A stretch of 64,000 bases of DNA from Sweltsa coloradensis (Eukaryota > Arthropoda > Insecta > Plecoptera > Chloroperlidae), in contig JAMZAV010000365.1 of the NCBI GenBank assembly GCA_024449915.1, positions 1-64,000 on the forward strand, written 5' to 3'. Below are positions 47,401 to 58,274 of the stretch, piece after piece. The notes below the pieces were generated by a model. It was not told the DNA's origin and made no database searches. It saw only the letters and a program-made list of their open reading frames with translations. Both the position numbers and the translations under genes were made by a program. Within the stretch, counting starts at the first letter, position 1, and every line of letters starts with the position of its first letter.

Positions 47401-50400
47401 CCTGAAGAGGGTCGCACGGAGCAGCGAGGTTCGGCCACCTTGCAGAGGAGTAGCAGAGGCGAGCGCGTGTTGAACCAGGCCATGTCTCTTCCGGGCCATT
47501 ACGCGCGGCGACAACCCCATTAGCCGCCGGCCGGGTGGGTGGTTTGTGGTCACACTGAATGGACCATGTATTATATCTTATTAGGCATTGACTCCAGCCA
47601 TGCAGCTGCCCCCCACCCCCCTCGCACTGCGGGGGTGGCTGCAGCTCAGAGGGGGGTGGTGGGCACCGGAGGAGGAACTAGGACCAGCGTGACATTCATC
47701 TCTAGCTTTCATTCTTAATGTTTTGCATAATTATGAGTTTTCTTTTAAAACTCTTGAATATTTTCAACTAGACCTATAAAAATAGGATTAGGTATTCTTT
47801 CATGCTGTGCACTCACTAGTTACGTAGAATTACCATAACGACCTTAGATTTCTAGAAGTGATTGTTTTGGGCTTTTGGGTGTGTAAAATACGGATTATGG
47901 ATTTATATATTATAAAATATCAGCTTATAGTTTCATGGATGAGAAGTCGAGATGAAAAAAAATACTACCATTACAAACAATACAACCTATTATCTGTGCT
48001 ATTAGTCTATTACTCACTAACATACATGGATAGATTCTGTTTGCGAAGTCACCAAGCGATCACGAAATTGCCAGATACTTAACTCCTATCCTTACACTCG
48101 CGTGCCTATATAGGGCAGTCCTCAAGTCATAGCGACTCAAATTAAAAAAAAAAAAAAAATTGGTTCGTTTTTTGTTTATGTAGTGCTTTTGAAATAGCTA
48201 CGTATTTTTAAAAATATTTCAAGCTTGAATCATGTTGAAATACAAATTATCGAAAATATTATTTAAATTAAGTAAATAAGTATATTTATCACCCTTATGC
48301 CAAACTGTCTAAGGTTTAGTACTATAGTCTAGGGCTTGAAATACTACGGTGCACTCTGGAGCAAGTGCTACACCTATGTGCTAGACAAGAAGACGGTGCG
48401 AGTGCAGCTCAAGTCTGACTTCCGTACACTTCGGAGCAAGTGCAAGTGCGGTTCAAGTCTGACTTCCGTACACTTCGGAGCAAGTGCAAGTGCGGTTCAA
48501 GTCTGACTTCCGTACACTTCGGAGCAAGTGCAAGTGCGGTTCAAGTCTGACTTCCGTACACTTCGGAGCAAGTGCAAGTGCGGTTCAAGCCTGCACTTCC
48601 GTACACTTCGGAGCAAGTGCAAGTGCGGTTCAAGTCTGACTTCCGTGCACTTCGGAGCAAGTGCAAGTGCGGTTCAAGTCTGACTTCCGTACACTTCGGA
48701 GCAAGTGCAAGTGCGGTTCAAGTCTGACTTCCGTACACTTCGGAGCAAGTGCAAGTGCGGTTCAAGTCTGCACTTCCGTACACTTCGGAGCAAGTGCAAG
48801 TGCGGTTCAAGTCTGCACTTCCGTACACTTCGGAGCAAGTGCAAGTGCGGTTCAAGCCTGCACTTCCGTACACTTCGGAGCAAGTGCAAGTGCGGTTCAA
48901 GCCTGCACTTCCGTACACTTCGGAGCAAGTGCAAGTGCGGTTCAAGTCTGCACTTCCGTACACTTCGGAGCAAGTGCAAGTGCGGTTCAAGTCTGACTTC
49001 CGTACACTTCGGAGCAAGTGCAAGTGCGGTTCAAGTCTGCACTTCCGTCCTCCGGCTCCTAATTGAAATGTACCCGTGACGTCATGATCCTCATGAAACC
49101 ACTCGTCTTCATTAACACACAGACAATATCAGCCGGGGTTTGATTGCACCATTAGCCTTGTTATCAGCCAGGCTTTGAGGCGGTCACCGCCGCTGTGTGT
49201 CTCGGTAGCGCTTCATGCATGGACGCTTTTTACCGGGACTTCTTCACTACGATTAGCATGTTGGAGCAATAGCACAGATCTCAGGAGCCTCGGACGAGCT
49301 ACTTGTGGACGAGTTACTCATGATATTTACGATTTTAAACTGGTATCGTCCCGTACACATTGGCCCCATAGAGATACCATTGGTACTAACAGTATGGTAT
49401 CTCAATGATTGGCCCTATATCTACATAATTTAGAAATGTGAAGTTATTCTTTATCAAAGCATGTCTAAACGTCGACAAGCGCACAAGGAAGTTTAGAACA
49501 ACCAACAAATACAAGTTTATAGTGAAAAAGACTATTTGGTGGAGGTGCCGGGTAGAGAAAATAATTCACTAAACACAATTTCTGTGTACTAATATGATCC
49601 TGTATGTTGAAAGGCAATCATAGGCGTGCGCAGAGATTTTACAATGGGGGGGGGCCAGAGGCATGGGCGCCCGCAGCAATTTTGGCAGTGGTGGGCAAAA
49701 TTTACAATTTGTACTTTCGTTGGGCAGCACAGTTGGTTTGGGAGGCAGAGCCCCCCAACAACAGCGCCGCAGGCTAAAATTTTGAAAATCAGGTTTTTAG
49801 AATGCGTTTGGTGGGTTTTAGAAAAAAGTAGTGGGCTGAATACAATACCAAAAATTATGTAATTTTTGTGCAGTCGATACTCGAAACTAGAAAACCACCA
49901 AAAGGGATCAGGAAACCTTCAAAATATTTTCCTCACACTTTACTAATTTTAGTTTCAACTGATTGATATAAATATTAAATTTTAAATTCATATACTTTGT
50001 CCAGGGGGGAGGGGGCAAGTTTCCCCACTTCCTCCGGGAGCTCATGGCCACAGGATTGCCATACCGACGGGGGAGCGGCGGCGGAGCAGTGATAGGGTAG
50101 GGGGGGGGGGGGTCAGGGGCATAGCCCCAGCTTCCGTAGGCGACATTGTTTTGGGGGAGGGCTTAAAACGTATTTGCAGGTAGGAATGGCTATTATTTAC
50201 ACTTAATACCTAATGGCATTTTTGGTATAAACTTTATTTAAAAGTGAGATGATGAGAGAAAAACGAAGGTTGGCCTAAAGGATTCGGAAAACAAAGTACG
50301 GCCTAGACATTTTTCGTTTTTTTTTTACCAACTATTAATCGTGATTAGATATTTTGATAACATTTCTAGGCCTAATGAGGTTCCTTGGCCCCCCCCCCCT

Positions 50401-53400
50401 GCGCACACCTATGAAGGCAATGACGTCATTCGGAGGTGTTTTGTTTGGTTTCACCGTGAGACGTGACACATGCACAGACGGACGGACGGGCTTGTGTGAG
50501 CTTGGCTACCTAACATTTAAATATTACAATCAAGGTTTGTGACGACAATGGGTATAGCGAAATTTAAAATAGTGAGGCATTTTGCAAACTGGTTTCGTAT
50601 TGCTGCTGGTATGCAGATTTCAATATTTCAGTTACCAAATTGAGGGGGAAACGACTTTGACTGTTTTGAATTTTGATACTCGACTATAATAATTTATCCT
50701 AATAGTAATGGTAAATTCCATTTTAATGTTAAAGCATAATTGGGAAATTAGTACAAGACAATGAAAATATAAATGACATCGGTGTGCTTTGTGTTTATGT
50801 CTTAAGATTGAAAATTATCGCATTTTATAAATGTTTCTTTGGTTATTTCAACACTTACTTTTCTACTGGTTAGTGATGAAGACAAAATAAAGCTATCCTT
50901 AGCTCGACATGCAGTTAGGAGTTCGCCGAAGGTGATGAATAAATTACCTTCTCTGTCGCCAAACATGGCCCGCGCCCCCACTGTGCCCCGCGTTTACTCA
51001 GAAGGCACCGACAAGACATGGCTTTAGGATTCTCGTTTCAAAGACATCCGTTTCTATTTGTTTGTCGTACGGAATATTCCTTTCTATCATTCGTCACCGC
51101 CGAAGTTGTTTTCCCGTGCAAAAAATGGCAAAAGAAAGCAGGTGATTCACAAATCACAATACATAAAAGATAGAAGATTAGTTTGGTAGATTTGTATCTA
51201 TTCAGCGTCGCGTCAATACAGCCTCCTGTGCGCGAACGTCAGTCTACAAACCCGGCATCTGAATAGAAACTGGATCGAACGCGGTTATCAAAGTAAGCTG
51301 TAAGAAGGTACATATCAGTGGTACATATTTAGGGAGCAGAGCACCCTTGTAAGCGTCACTTCTGTCCGTGTGCGTGTGTCACGTCTCACGATGAAAACCG
51401 AACACGACGTCCGATTGACACGTTGTTTTTCGGCTTTCCTTGCCCTTCAACAAGGATGACAGAATGATTTTGGTGGCCCTGGGGGTTAGGGGGAGTGGCT
51501 TGCCCAGTCCCCCCCCTCTGAAAGCTAACCCGGCACCTCCACCAAAAACATCAATGCGCGCCGAATAACTTCATTTCATTTCTGTATTTTTCTTCGACTA
51601 TCTAGTGATAAATTAAAGCTTCGCTCCTTCTTTTGCGTACACTAGTAACCGCGCTTGCTTTTAGAAGAGTTCTACATTCTTATTAAATTAATAGTTTCTC
51701 AGTTAATCAGTTTTGATAACTGAATAGGATAAACGTTAAATAAATAAATAGACAAAGGCAAAACGTCAATCTCTTAAAAAATCATGTAAACCTTTCAGTC
51801 AGGATCCTCGGTGGCGGACGACGGATTGGAGCTGGACGTTGTTTCTATTTCAAACAAATTCATAACATTCTATAATAATAAAAAGTGTTATTATAAATTG
51901 TGTAATAGGCCACATCGCGCGTCATTGACATAAAATAGCTAATACAATCTTGCGAAGAGTCGATGAGCGAGGCTCAGTTAGTTTATAGTTCAGTTTATTT
52001 ATTTCCATAGACATATTATTAGTTACAAAGAGTAATACGTTACAAATGATAAACGCTTTCCGGTATACATGAGCGGGGTATAGATTCCGCGGGAGAACTA
52101 ATTCAAATCTAAGTATTTACAGTATACGAATCTCGTTTTCTTCAAAGGGACAAAATAAAATAAAGAAAATAGCGTTTTGTGAATAGATGCTACAAAGCGC
52201 TATATTTTCACTTAAAACAAAGGTTTTCAAGTCCTACTTTATTTTATTTTCCATAGTCTATTCTTTGTTTATACACATCTTTATTCAGTTGATATTAATT
52301 CAACCTTGATAACCAAATTTCAAATTAAAAATCTGAAAAAAGTTTATACACAAGGTTTTGAAGTTAGCCAAAAAATAGATGCTACAAAGCGCTATACTTG
52401 AAAATGCTATATACACGCACCTCTAACCATAATAATAATAACCTAAAGGCTCCAGGTCTTGTTCCACGGTCAGTGACACTGTCTGTCTGGGTGTCGTGGG
52501 AGCGAGTGCGGGCGACGCCTGCGAGGGTCGCCGGGCGCCGGGGAGGGTGACGCCGGCAGAAGTGGATGGCTCGCCCGGCCACTTAGCCGCAGACAACACA
52601 TTTAGCGAGACATGATAGACGCGAGCAAAATATCATGGCTAGAGATTCACATGCATTGTGTGAGTAGGAAGCGTTCAATGTTGCGATTACTGCATGGAAA
52701 TCAATCCAGAAACTACAAAATCTATCATATTTTGGATTATATAGATAGGTATTAAGAAGTTTTTTCGCAAAATGTCGGGAAGTATCCGCGCCACTTGTTT
52801 TAAAATAGCTAGAAAAATATCAATCGCAAAAAACGGGAGGAAACATTCTTGCTAAATGGATTCATATTTTAATCAAAATAATCGGGTGGATCCGCGCAAA
52901 GAAGTATAACTTGATCAAAAATATTCTGGCAGAGATCCACACAAAATAATATAATGAACTCATTAACAGATTCAACATTTATATTGCCAAAATATACGAT
53001 TCCGAAGGTGTCAAACTAAAATTAATTGTGATCTTATTACGTCTACGCAAAATGTACGGAATTATTCAGTTGAAAATTTGAAATAGAAGTAAATTCGTAA
53101 GAAAATGTTGTGTGATGCGATATTGTTCAGTTATTATCCAAAATCATTGTTTCTTTCACTAAAATACTCCTAAATACACCATTTGACGTGAAAAAAAAAA
53201 ACAACAACACAATTAAAAACCTACAAAACCTAAAGGATCTTTCAACCGCAAAGGAGTTTTACCAAAAGTAGAAAAAGCGGGGCGATTGGATTTCAGAATA
53301 TTCTTTGAAATTTCGCTAAATGCATGTCTAGGATATGATATTATATTATATTTACTAAAACTGGTCCGATTGCGAACGACACTATATAGTAGAAGTGGCA

Positions 53401-54916
53401 AAATGTACTCTCTTTTGTTGAAGCAGATGGCGATTAAAAATTGTAATGTTGGAATTAAATAGGTATGACGGAGGGGGCGGGGGCGATGTATGTTTAATTT
53501 TGATAACTGGGTGATAGACGTTAAATTAATTAACTAGCAACTTTTTCAAAACATTAAAAATACAAAATCAAACTTGTCAAAAACATGTTATTATTACATA
53601 ACAATACAAAGGACTCTAAAACTCAAATGATAAACGCATTTTATGCCAACCAACCTGTCCTGCCATGCCCTGCCCTGCGACAAACGACAGGTAAACAACA
53701 ATCAAACAATCGTATAACTATTAATTTACTTATATTACATTCAGTTCAGTCACAGTCAGTGAAAAGCTATGGTCATTAGTTAGGACATAGGCTAGGCGTT
53801 GATATTTACAAGTTTCAAATGCATTAATGGGGGCTCAAATTTGAAATAAAATAGTTCCATCGGATCGCAACGTCCGAAATGATATAGAAACTGAGGATTT
53901 AGGAAAGGGGGAGACTTTCAACAAATGAAATATAGACCTAGGTATGCGGTAGGCCTCCTAATATATGGTGTATGAAATTCCGAGTAGGCCCTATAGTAGG
54001 GGAGCCCATCATAGGCCCCCCACTAAAAATCCGTTCTGTGTCTGAGTGCAGGGTGTAGGAAGACTACGAAATTATTATTTGCTGTACGTATAAAATAAAG
54101 TTATACGAGCCCCAATACCTCCATACACAGGGTTATGAGAATAAGTCGCTAATAATGTCAACATATTATAATAATATACTGCTATAAGGGCTACGCAAAA
54201 AGTATTTTTCCCACAATAAGTAGGCCTAACTTTTTAATCTCAGTAGATATCCGATAGATTCTCTACCAGCTATAGCTATACCTATTAGAGATCCCTATTC
54301 CTTAGTTTTAAATATCCCCCTTTGTATCGTTTAATCAAATATAATTTGTCTAAGCGATTTAGCATCTTGTCTAGGGGCTATAATCTACAGCTACACCCTC
54401 GTCCAGAAGTAAATCAAGGGCTGGGTATTTACTTCTGGTCGAGGTGTAGCCTTCGTCGTGGAACCCCTTCCCTTTGACTACCTCCCCGACGGCGACGACA
54501 ATGACAACACGGACGGAAGATGACACAGACGGAGACGCCCACGAACCACTGCCCTCCCTATACGCTTGTGGCTGGTTCTGACCAGCACAGGCCTGTCCAC
54601 CCCTTGTCCCCCCGCGTCATCCCTTACGTCCCTCCCTTCGTCTCGATTAGCCAAGTGCATAAATATGAGACGTTAAGCAATATCCAATCAATCAAAGTGC
54701 GCACGTGTTCCTACCTTTGAGTCCGTCCCCCTTGATGTGATCCCCCGACATGGGCGACGCCTGCTGATGTCCCAGGGCCTGCTGAGTGTAGCTGGGCGGC
54801 AGCAGGTCCACGACCACCGTGCTGTTCTTGTGCTGTTGCTGCTGTTGCTGCAGCATCTGGTGGTGAGTCTCCGCTGTCTGGTGGTCCAGCCCGCTCACTC
54901 GGAACCCTTGCTGCAT
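40432..54916 (-). CDS. Evx: Evx/even-skipped homeobox gene, three coding exons (exon 3 damaged)
   Basis: Seen: exons at 54715-54916, 46905-47068 and 40432-41055 on the minus strand, separated by introns of about 7.6 and 5.8 kb with GT..AG borders. Exon 1 ends with one base of a codon and exon 2 supplies the other two (phase 1), so the frame runs on cleanly. Exon 2 carries homeodomain positions 1-46, including [16 protein letters not shown] and the Evx-type string [11 protein letters not shown]. Exon 3 carries Tyr/Pro/His-rich sequence ([19 protein letters not shown]) and a C-terminus ending [14 protein letters not shown]. Known: Evx/eve proteins are nuclear sequence-specific transcription regulators acting in posterior and neural patterning and are often linked to Hox genes; an intron after homeodomain residue 46 is expected from memory of Evx genes. 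Odd: homeodomain residues 47-54 are absent and exon 3 has at least two frame breaks. Identity is firm; whether this copy is functional is open. Confidence 0.9.
41344..41420 (+). repeat. (AAT)n microsatellite in Evx intron 2
   Basis: About 25 uninterrupted AAT units, just upstream in transcription terms of exon 3 (about 290 bp from its acceptor). The polyasparagine reading frame is an artefact. Confidence 0.98.
41421..42098. other. Evx intron 2, no feature recognised
   Basis: A GC-richer patch at 41820-41970 shows no repeat or exon signature. Confidence 0.4.
42099..42500 (+). repeat. Family B dispersed repeat, copy 5, with an insert
   Basis: CCGTCTGGGCCCGGGGTAGA, CCCAGAGCATGGCTCTGCTA, then about 110 bp foreign sequence (42150-42268) containing AACTGAATAGGATAGACGTT, then GAGGAAAGAGGTG, CATCATCTAAGTATGGGGGA, CTAGAGTGGCGCATTATTAC and CAACGGTTGACGCGTCC. 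The insert is a SINE-tail-like piece. Confidence 0.8.
42501..43475. other. Evx intron 2, AT-rich, no feature recognised
   Basis: Nothing recognised; no WFQNRRM-type microexon was found here on the minus strand. Confidence 0.45.
43476..43626 (+). mobile_element. Family I repeat
   Basis: AATAAATAAATTCG, GAGTCTACCCACTCAGTCAT, AACTGATTTTCAGTGGGGGA, GGCCCCGACGCAATAACGAG and GAGTGAGCGATAACCAATTC; the best match is 30783-30940. Confidence 0.75.
43998..44623 (-). repeat. Family A dispersed repeat, near full length
   Basis: Plus strand starts ATTGGATGAGCGTAGCGAGC with an extra GTAGCGAGC unit, has AACACGATTCCGGCTAAACC and GAGCGCAATCGAAAAATTAT, and ends CAACGCGGCGGGACTTAAGC then GTTTTCCTAGT. Confidence 0.85.
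44624..46299. other. Evx intron 2, no feature recognised
   Basis: TGGCGGACACTGTTACTGGG at 45409 resembles the head of the G-rich repeats at 62584 but has no partner end. Confidence 0.4.
46300..46480 (+). repeat. SINE-like fragment and one motif copy
   Basis: AGTGGTTAGATACTGGACAA followed by GGGTTCGATCCCTGG (46319-46333) gives A- and B-box-like sequences; a truncated minus-strand motif (ACCGGCACCTCCACC) lies at 46466-46480. Confidence 0.45.
46500..46904 (-). repeat. Intron-2 minisatellite derived from the exon 2 donor edge
   Basis: The plus strand repeatedly shows CTTACCTTGATGGTGGACTA followed by AGGGGT/TTGGGGGT-rich sequence and GTCAAGG..GTGT, with unit starts near 46530, 46583, 46680, 46763, 46826 and finally the true exon edge at 46899. 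Read on the minus strand, each unit repeats GTCCACCATCAAG followed by GTAAG or a close variant, i.e. the last codons of exon 2 and its splice donor. The copy near 46680 is part of a 50-bp inverted repeat (about 46672-46728). Several units keep an intact-looking donor sequence. Confidence 0.8.
46905..47068 (-). CDS. Evx: Evx coding exon 2 (homeodomain residues 1-46)
   Basis: Acceptor TTTGTTCCCCAG|ATG and donor ATCAAG|GTAAGAC bound a 164-bp exon: two bases completing a codon and 54 full codons. It encodes DVGNSADQN followed by the homeodomain from position 1 (Ile, protein residue 77) to position 46 (Lys, residue 122). Conserved Leu16 and Phe20 of helix 1 are present, and SRPRRCE at positions 27-33 is characteristic of the Evx/eve class. 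Helices 1 and 2 and the start of helix 3 are intact. Trp48, Phe49 and Asn51 must come from the next exon. The 3' edge of this exon is echoed several times in the adjoining intron minisatellite. Confidence 0.95.
47069..48410. other. Evx intron 1 (5' third read on plus strand)
   Basis: A SINE-like GCCGGTTCGATCCCAG sits at 47296-47311. A GC-rich patch occurs at 47400-47690. No additional exon recognised. Confidence 0.4.
48411..49050 (+). repeat. 44/45-bp minisatellite in Evx intron 1, about 14 units
   Basis: The unit contains ACTTCCGTACACTTCGGAGC followed by AAGTGCAAGTGCGGTTCAAG. Adjacent copies are nearly identical with a period of 44 bp (TCTGACTT) or 45 bp (TCTGCACTT), the two length types occurring in blocks. 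A degenerate extra unit precedes it (48349-48410) and the array ends at CTTCCGTCCTCC near 49050. Long open frames inside it on both strands are a by-product of repetition. Confidence 0.95.
49051..49618. other. Evx intron 1, one exact motif copy
   Basis: GGTGGAGGTGCCGGGT lies at 49538-49553. The left target duplication AAGGCAAT of the next element is at 49611-49618. Confidence 0.5.
49619..50413. mobile_element. Non-autonomous hAT-like transposon with 8-bp target duplication
   Basis: Left end CATAGGCGTGCGCAG and the complement of the right end CATAGGTGTGCGCAG differ at one base; both are flanked by AAGGCAAT (49611-49618 and 50414-50421). Length 795 bp. Subterminal G runs left and C runs right are paired. 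No transposase is recognised. It sits in Evx intron 1. Confidence 0.9.
50422..51389. other. Evx intron 1, no gene recognised
   Basis: Starts with a GTGAGACGTGACACATGCAC and GACGGACGGACGG tail of family C type (50456-50490). The rest is AT-rich. Confidence 0.4.
51390..51543 (-). repeat. Family C repeat
   Basis: CACGTCTCACGATGAAAACC, CCCTTCAACAAGGATGACAG and GGTGGCCCTGGGGGTTAGGG end at the motif ACCCGGCACCTCCACC (51528-51543). It is the complement of the 11260-11410 layout. Confidence 0.7.
51690..51835. repeat. SINE-tail fragment with D-like piece
   Basis: AACTGAATAGGATAAACGTT with AAATAAATAAATA, then TTTCAGTCAGGATCCTCGGT. Both pieces match other D/I fragments. Confidence 0.45.
51836..54454. 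other. Evx intron 1, no gene recognised
   Basis: A GC-rich patch at 52455-52590 shows no exon signature. The rest is AT-rich. Confidence 0.4.
54455..54714 (+). repeat. Partial family B copy next to Evx exon 1
   Basis: GTGGAACCCCTTCCCTTTGA, GACGGCGACGACAATGACAA, CTTGTGGCTGGTTCTGACCA and GCACAGGCCTGTCCACC match the 3' half of family B. The final 110 bp are ordinary intron up to the exon 1 donor. Confidence 0.65.
54715..54916 (-). CDS. Evx: Evx coding exon 1 (N-terminus)
   Basis: The start ATG at 54914-54916 sits in a favourable GCAAGATGC context, and an in-frame TGA lies 9 bases upstream of it, so this start is well supported. The exon encodes 67 residues plus one base. It begins MQQGFRV, has a six-glutamine run at residues 23-28, a hydrophobic [10 protein letters not shown] stretch at about 34-43, and is otherwise Gln/His/Ser-rich and probably disordered. 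The donor reads AAAG|GTAGGAAC. Its phase (1) matches the acceptor of exon 2, giving a GAT codon across the junction. The other two frames also stay open here, which is a composition effect; only this frame has the matching phase and the stop-limited start. Confidence 0.8.
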
Positions 54917-55194
54917 CTTGCCTCACACTTGAAACACTCGCGCGCGCAAGATTGTCTTACAATTAAAACTAACTCGAAGAATAAAAATATATTATGTTTA
55001 AAAAATAAATATAAGTTTGTAGATTATAAAAAAAAAAAAAGTTAATAATAAAAGTAGACGAACGTAGTGGGTAAAGATCGTGATCACGGATACCGGTAGC
55101 TATCTGCGGATACTTTCCGGGTGCTAGCTAAGAGGCGTTTAGCTTCCAACTGATTACGATGTGAGCACTTGAGTAGCTATGGGATATACATTAT

Positions 55195-55310
55195 TAACGT
55201 GTTAGTATCCCGGCTGCTATTGGCCGGGCGCTCTGATTGGCTGCCCGCCGGGTGGAGGGGGTAATGGACGCCCAGTGGCCACGCCCCCCTCCACGACGAC
55301 CCTTCTGTCT
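55195..55310 (-). promoter_or_regulatory. Candidate Evx promoter with two CCAAT boxes
   Basis: A short GC-rich island lies about 280-390 bp upstream of the Evx start codon. On the minus strand it carries AGCCAATCAGAGC and GGCCAATAGCAGCC within 30 bp (55215-55245), and a CCACGCCCCCC stretch that would suit Sp/KLF factors lies next to them (55278-55290). No convincing TATA box is visible. The position and spacing fit a promoter of the gene below; the transcription start is not determined from sequence. Confidence 0.5.
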
Positions 55311-57419
55311 TCTCTCAGCTCAAATCATACGGGTTTCATTGACTGTAAAAAGGGGTTTATTTGGTCTGAATAAAAAATGAGTGCCTCGATGAGAATAGTG
55401 CATTCCAAAAGTGTTTTCTGTTAGTGTGTGTGTGGGGGGGATTTCGAGTTAGTCTGGGACTGGGAGGACGGGATTCAATTCAACGATGTCTACTTTCAAG
55501 CTTTGGCCACGTCGTTGTAACGTGTAAATACTTTAAAGGGGTATTTTCATGCTAAACCCCAAGAATATATTGAATTTATACATGAAGGCCATTGCCAATA
55601 AGCTATATATTTACCAGGAAAATAAATAATATATTTGGTTAACCGCGACGCGCGAAAAAATGTTTAAACTTGGTCATTTTCGAGTTAGGTCCCATCGGCA
55701 AAAATCTACCACAAGAAAAAAATAACATTGCGACGATCTTATATGAATACGACCCCTAACCTTATGATTTGTCAGGAAAAATATTGACCATTGTTGACGT
55801 ACTCCGGTACTCGTCTATCTTCTGTATAGACCTATAATTACACGAACTACTTTTATTTTTGTAATTAATTTGGGCAGGTGATTCAATCATAATTTTGTAT
55901 GTATAAGACAATGTGTGTATAATATAATTATTATGCTGATTACCATGTGATGTAACGTCAGGGTGCAGTTTTTCGTGTTTGATTACGTGTACAAAGTTAT
56001 AAGAGATTTTTAAAGGGTCTTTTTAGATTGTTACAAACTTTGAGTTCAAAAAGTCATGTAAAATCACAGTTATATAAGATACAATTTTAATGTCATTTTA
56101 GAAGTGTGCCATGAGTAAGTGGTAAAAAGAAATTTGTGGGGTAATGCTGAATGTAAACGCTTTGGATAAAAGTTAAGTAAATTAATTATTCGTATTCGTC
56201 GTGGAAGACTTTCGAAATTAATGAATTGGACTTCAGGTTATAACAATTCATTTATTTAATTTGGAAAACAACGCAATGGTTGTTGTGAAATTGAATAATG
56301 TCCAAAAGCTAAACACTATTCCAAAATTACGGTGAAAATCCGAGTAAATTCCGTATTGAGAACAGTGACTGATTATAAAAGTTGTTATTTACTATAACAC
56401 TAAAATTATATAGTTTAAAAATTATCTTGTCATTTAACACGATTTTTTTTTAAAGATTTTGATACTAAAATTTGCGTTCTAGAGAATTTCTTAACAGCTT
56501 AAACCTGTTTTTTTTACAGAGCATTATACCAATCTAAAAAGGACCATTAGAAAATTGTTTCTTGAAACTGTGCACAATATTTAGACTTATATAGAATTAT
56601 ATTTTCGCTTTTTCTCGGTGTGAAATTAAAGTGATGTGTACTGCTGTTTTTTAATTGCATGAGTATGGCTAAGATTGCATGGGATAGTATATTCTTACTA
56701 TACAATAATTTGAAATATTAATAACAAAGCGGAAAATTCTGCATACAAAAATGTTGGCATATATAACCCCTACAACCAGTGCAGTAGCGTGTTAGGGCGT
56801 GTCCGGTTGTGATTACAAGCTGAAGTACAGAGATAAGATCATGTCGTGAAAGCCTAGCACCTTCGAGTATCACTATATTACTTGCACATACACGATATAA
56901 GTGAGAGCGATAAGATTAGTCTAGTTTTATAGTTATACAACCGCATTTAAAAATACAGTGCGAGTGCGAACTGTTTTATTCTTGCAGACGACAAGAAAGC
57001 CATGCATTCTAATTAGATATCACAGATAGTAATATGTTACTCTTATCTGATATGTAGTGATATATTTCAAGACAGAAATGTAAATAAATCTGCTCAAGAA
57101 ATAAACCATGTCCGTGAGATGAAAACCGTGGAACTTATAGGCTGTACGTCAAGTGTAAAGACTGCAAATGTCAATGTCAAAGACAAACTCAGGTTTGAAA
57201 GGTTTATTATTTATCGTATACTGGGCAAAGGTATCAATATCGATATTGGGCTTCACATCGTAATTTTAAAAACATTCAACAAAAGAATACAAAATTTAAA
57301 AAATCGCCTGGAAAACTATAGAACGAGGATAAGACTTATGGGACATGTATGTTTATGAGGATTTTTATGCTGTATAATAACTAAGAATCTTCCATGATTA
57401 AGGTTGGCGTATACGTGAT
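55311..57419. other. Upstream intergenic, AT-rich
   Basis: No gene or repeat family recognised. It could hold Evx regulatory DNA, but nothing specific is visible. A 79-codon frame at 57119-57358 is unsupported. Confidence 0.4.
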
Positions 57420-57435
57420 GGTGGAGGTGCCGGGT
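57420..57435 (+). repeat. Motif copy GGTGGAGGTGCCGGGT
   Basis: Exact match to the recurrent 16-nt motif, just before a hairpin element. Confidence 0.9.
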
Positions 57436-57481
57436 AGCATGTCTTGGAGTCAATTCGCCTGAATTTAAAATTTAAAATTAT

Positions 57482-57650
57482 TTCCTATTAGATAGTATTT
57501 TATTGAAATGTTATCATGGTGTACAAAGAAAAATTTCAAAATTTGTGCCATTTTGCTCAGTCATTAAACGCGCGAAAAAATAATAAATTTTGAAATTTTT
57601 CTTTGTACACCATGATAGCATTTCAATAAATTACTATCTAATAGGAAATC
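57482..57650. mobile_element. 170-bp hairpin MITE
   Basis: TTCCTATTAGATAGTATTTT and CATGGTGTACAAAGAAAAAT on the left are complemented by ATTTTTCTTTGTACACCATG and ACTATCTAATAGGAA on the right; a central GTCATTAAACGCGCGAAAAA loop separates them. Confidence 0.85.
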
Positions 57651-57938
57651 ATTTTTAATTTTCATAATTTATTAATAATTATTAAAACTTAAGCAATAAA
57701 AGAGTGAATCACGACCCCCGAAAGACCCCCGATTTCTTATCCACTATAAAGATGTCTGAAAAGTAGGTGAAAATAAAAGATCTTTTGATTGATTAATTGA
57801 TTGATTGATTAAAGACTTTATTATAGGCGGGATTAAGGTCAGCGAGGGACTAAAATAAAGGAGCAGAAGTTTTTTTGAAATGTTTTGGATGGTACCTCAG
57901 AATCAACAATTATATTAAAATTAACTAGCTCAAGTCAT

Positions 57939-57978
<40 letters not shown>

Positions 57979-58274
57979 CAATAATCATAATTTGATAATG
58001 TTCCCTATAAACAAACTGATTGTAAGGGATTATTATTGTTTTCTATAGTGATTTGCGTTGCATTGCATAATTTTTTTTCACAAACCGCTATATAAATTAC
58101 AAATAACGCAAGTTGAAAATATAGAAGGTGCTATAAACAACATTTAAAAGAACCGCAGCTCAAAATTGTATTTGGCGATGAATTTATCATATTTTATGAC
58201 GTCAATTTATCAGACGACCCCACCTCAAACGACCATGAGGATTTCCAAAAGTCAGAAACTGCAATTTTTTAATT
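57651..58274. other. Intergenic with an AAT microsatellite
   Basis: About 11 AAT units at 57946-57978. Otherwise AT-rich. Confidence 0.6.

Noticed and set aside
48661..49079. Repeat proteins of 100-124 residues on both strands
   Set aside because: Several frames on both strands stay open because the 44/45-bp minisatellite lacks stops; no codon bias or start context.
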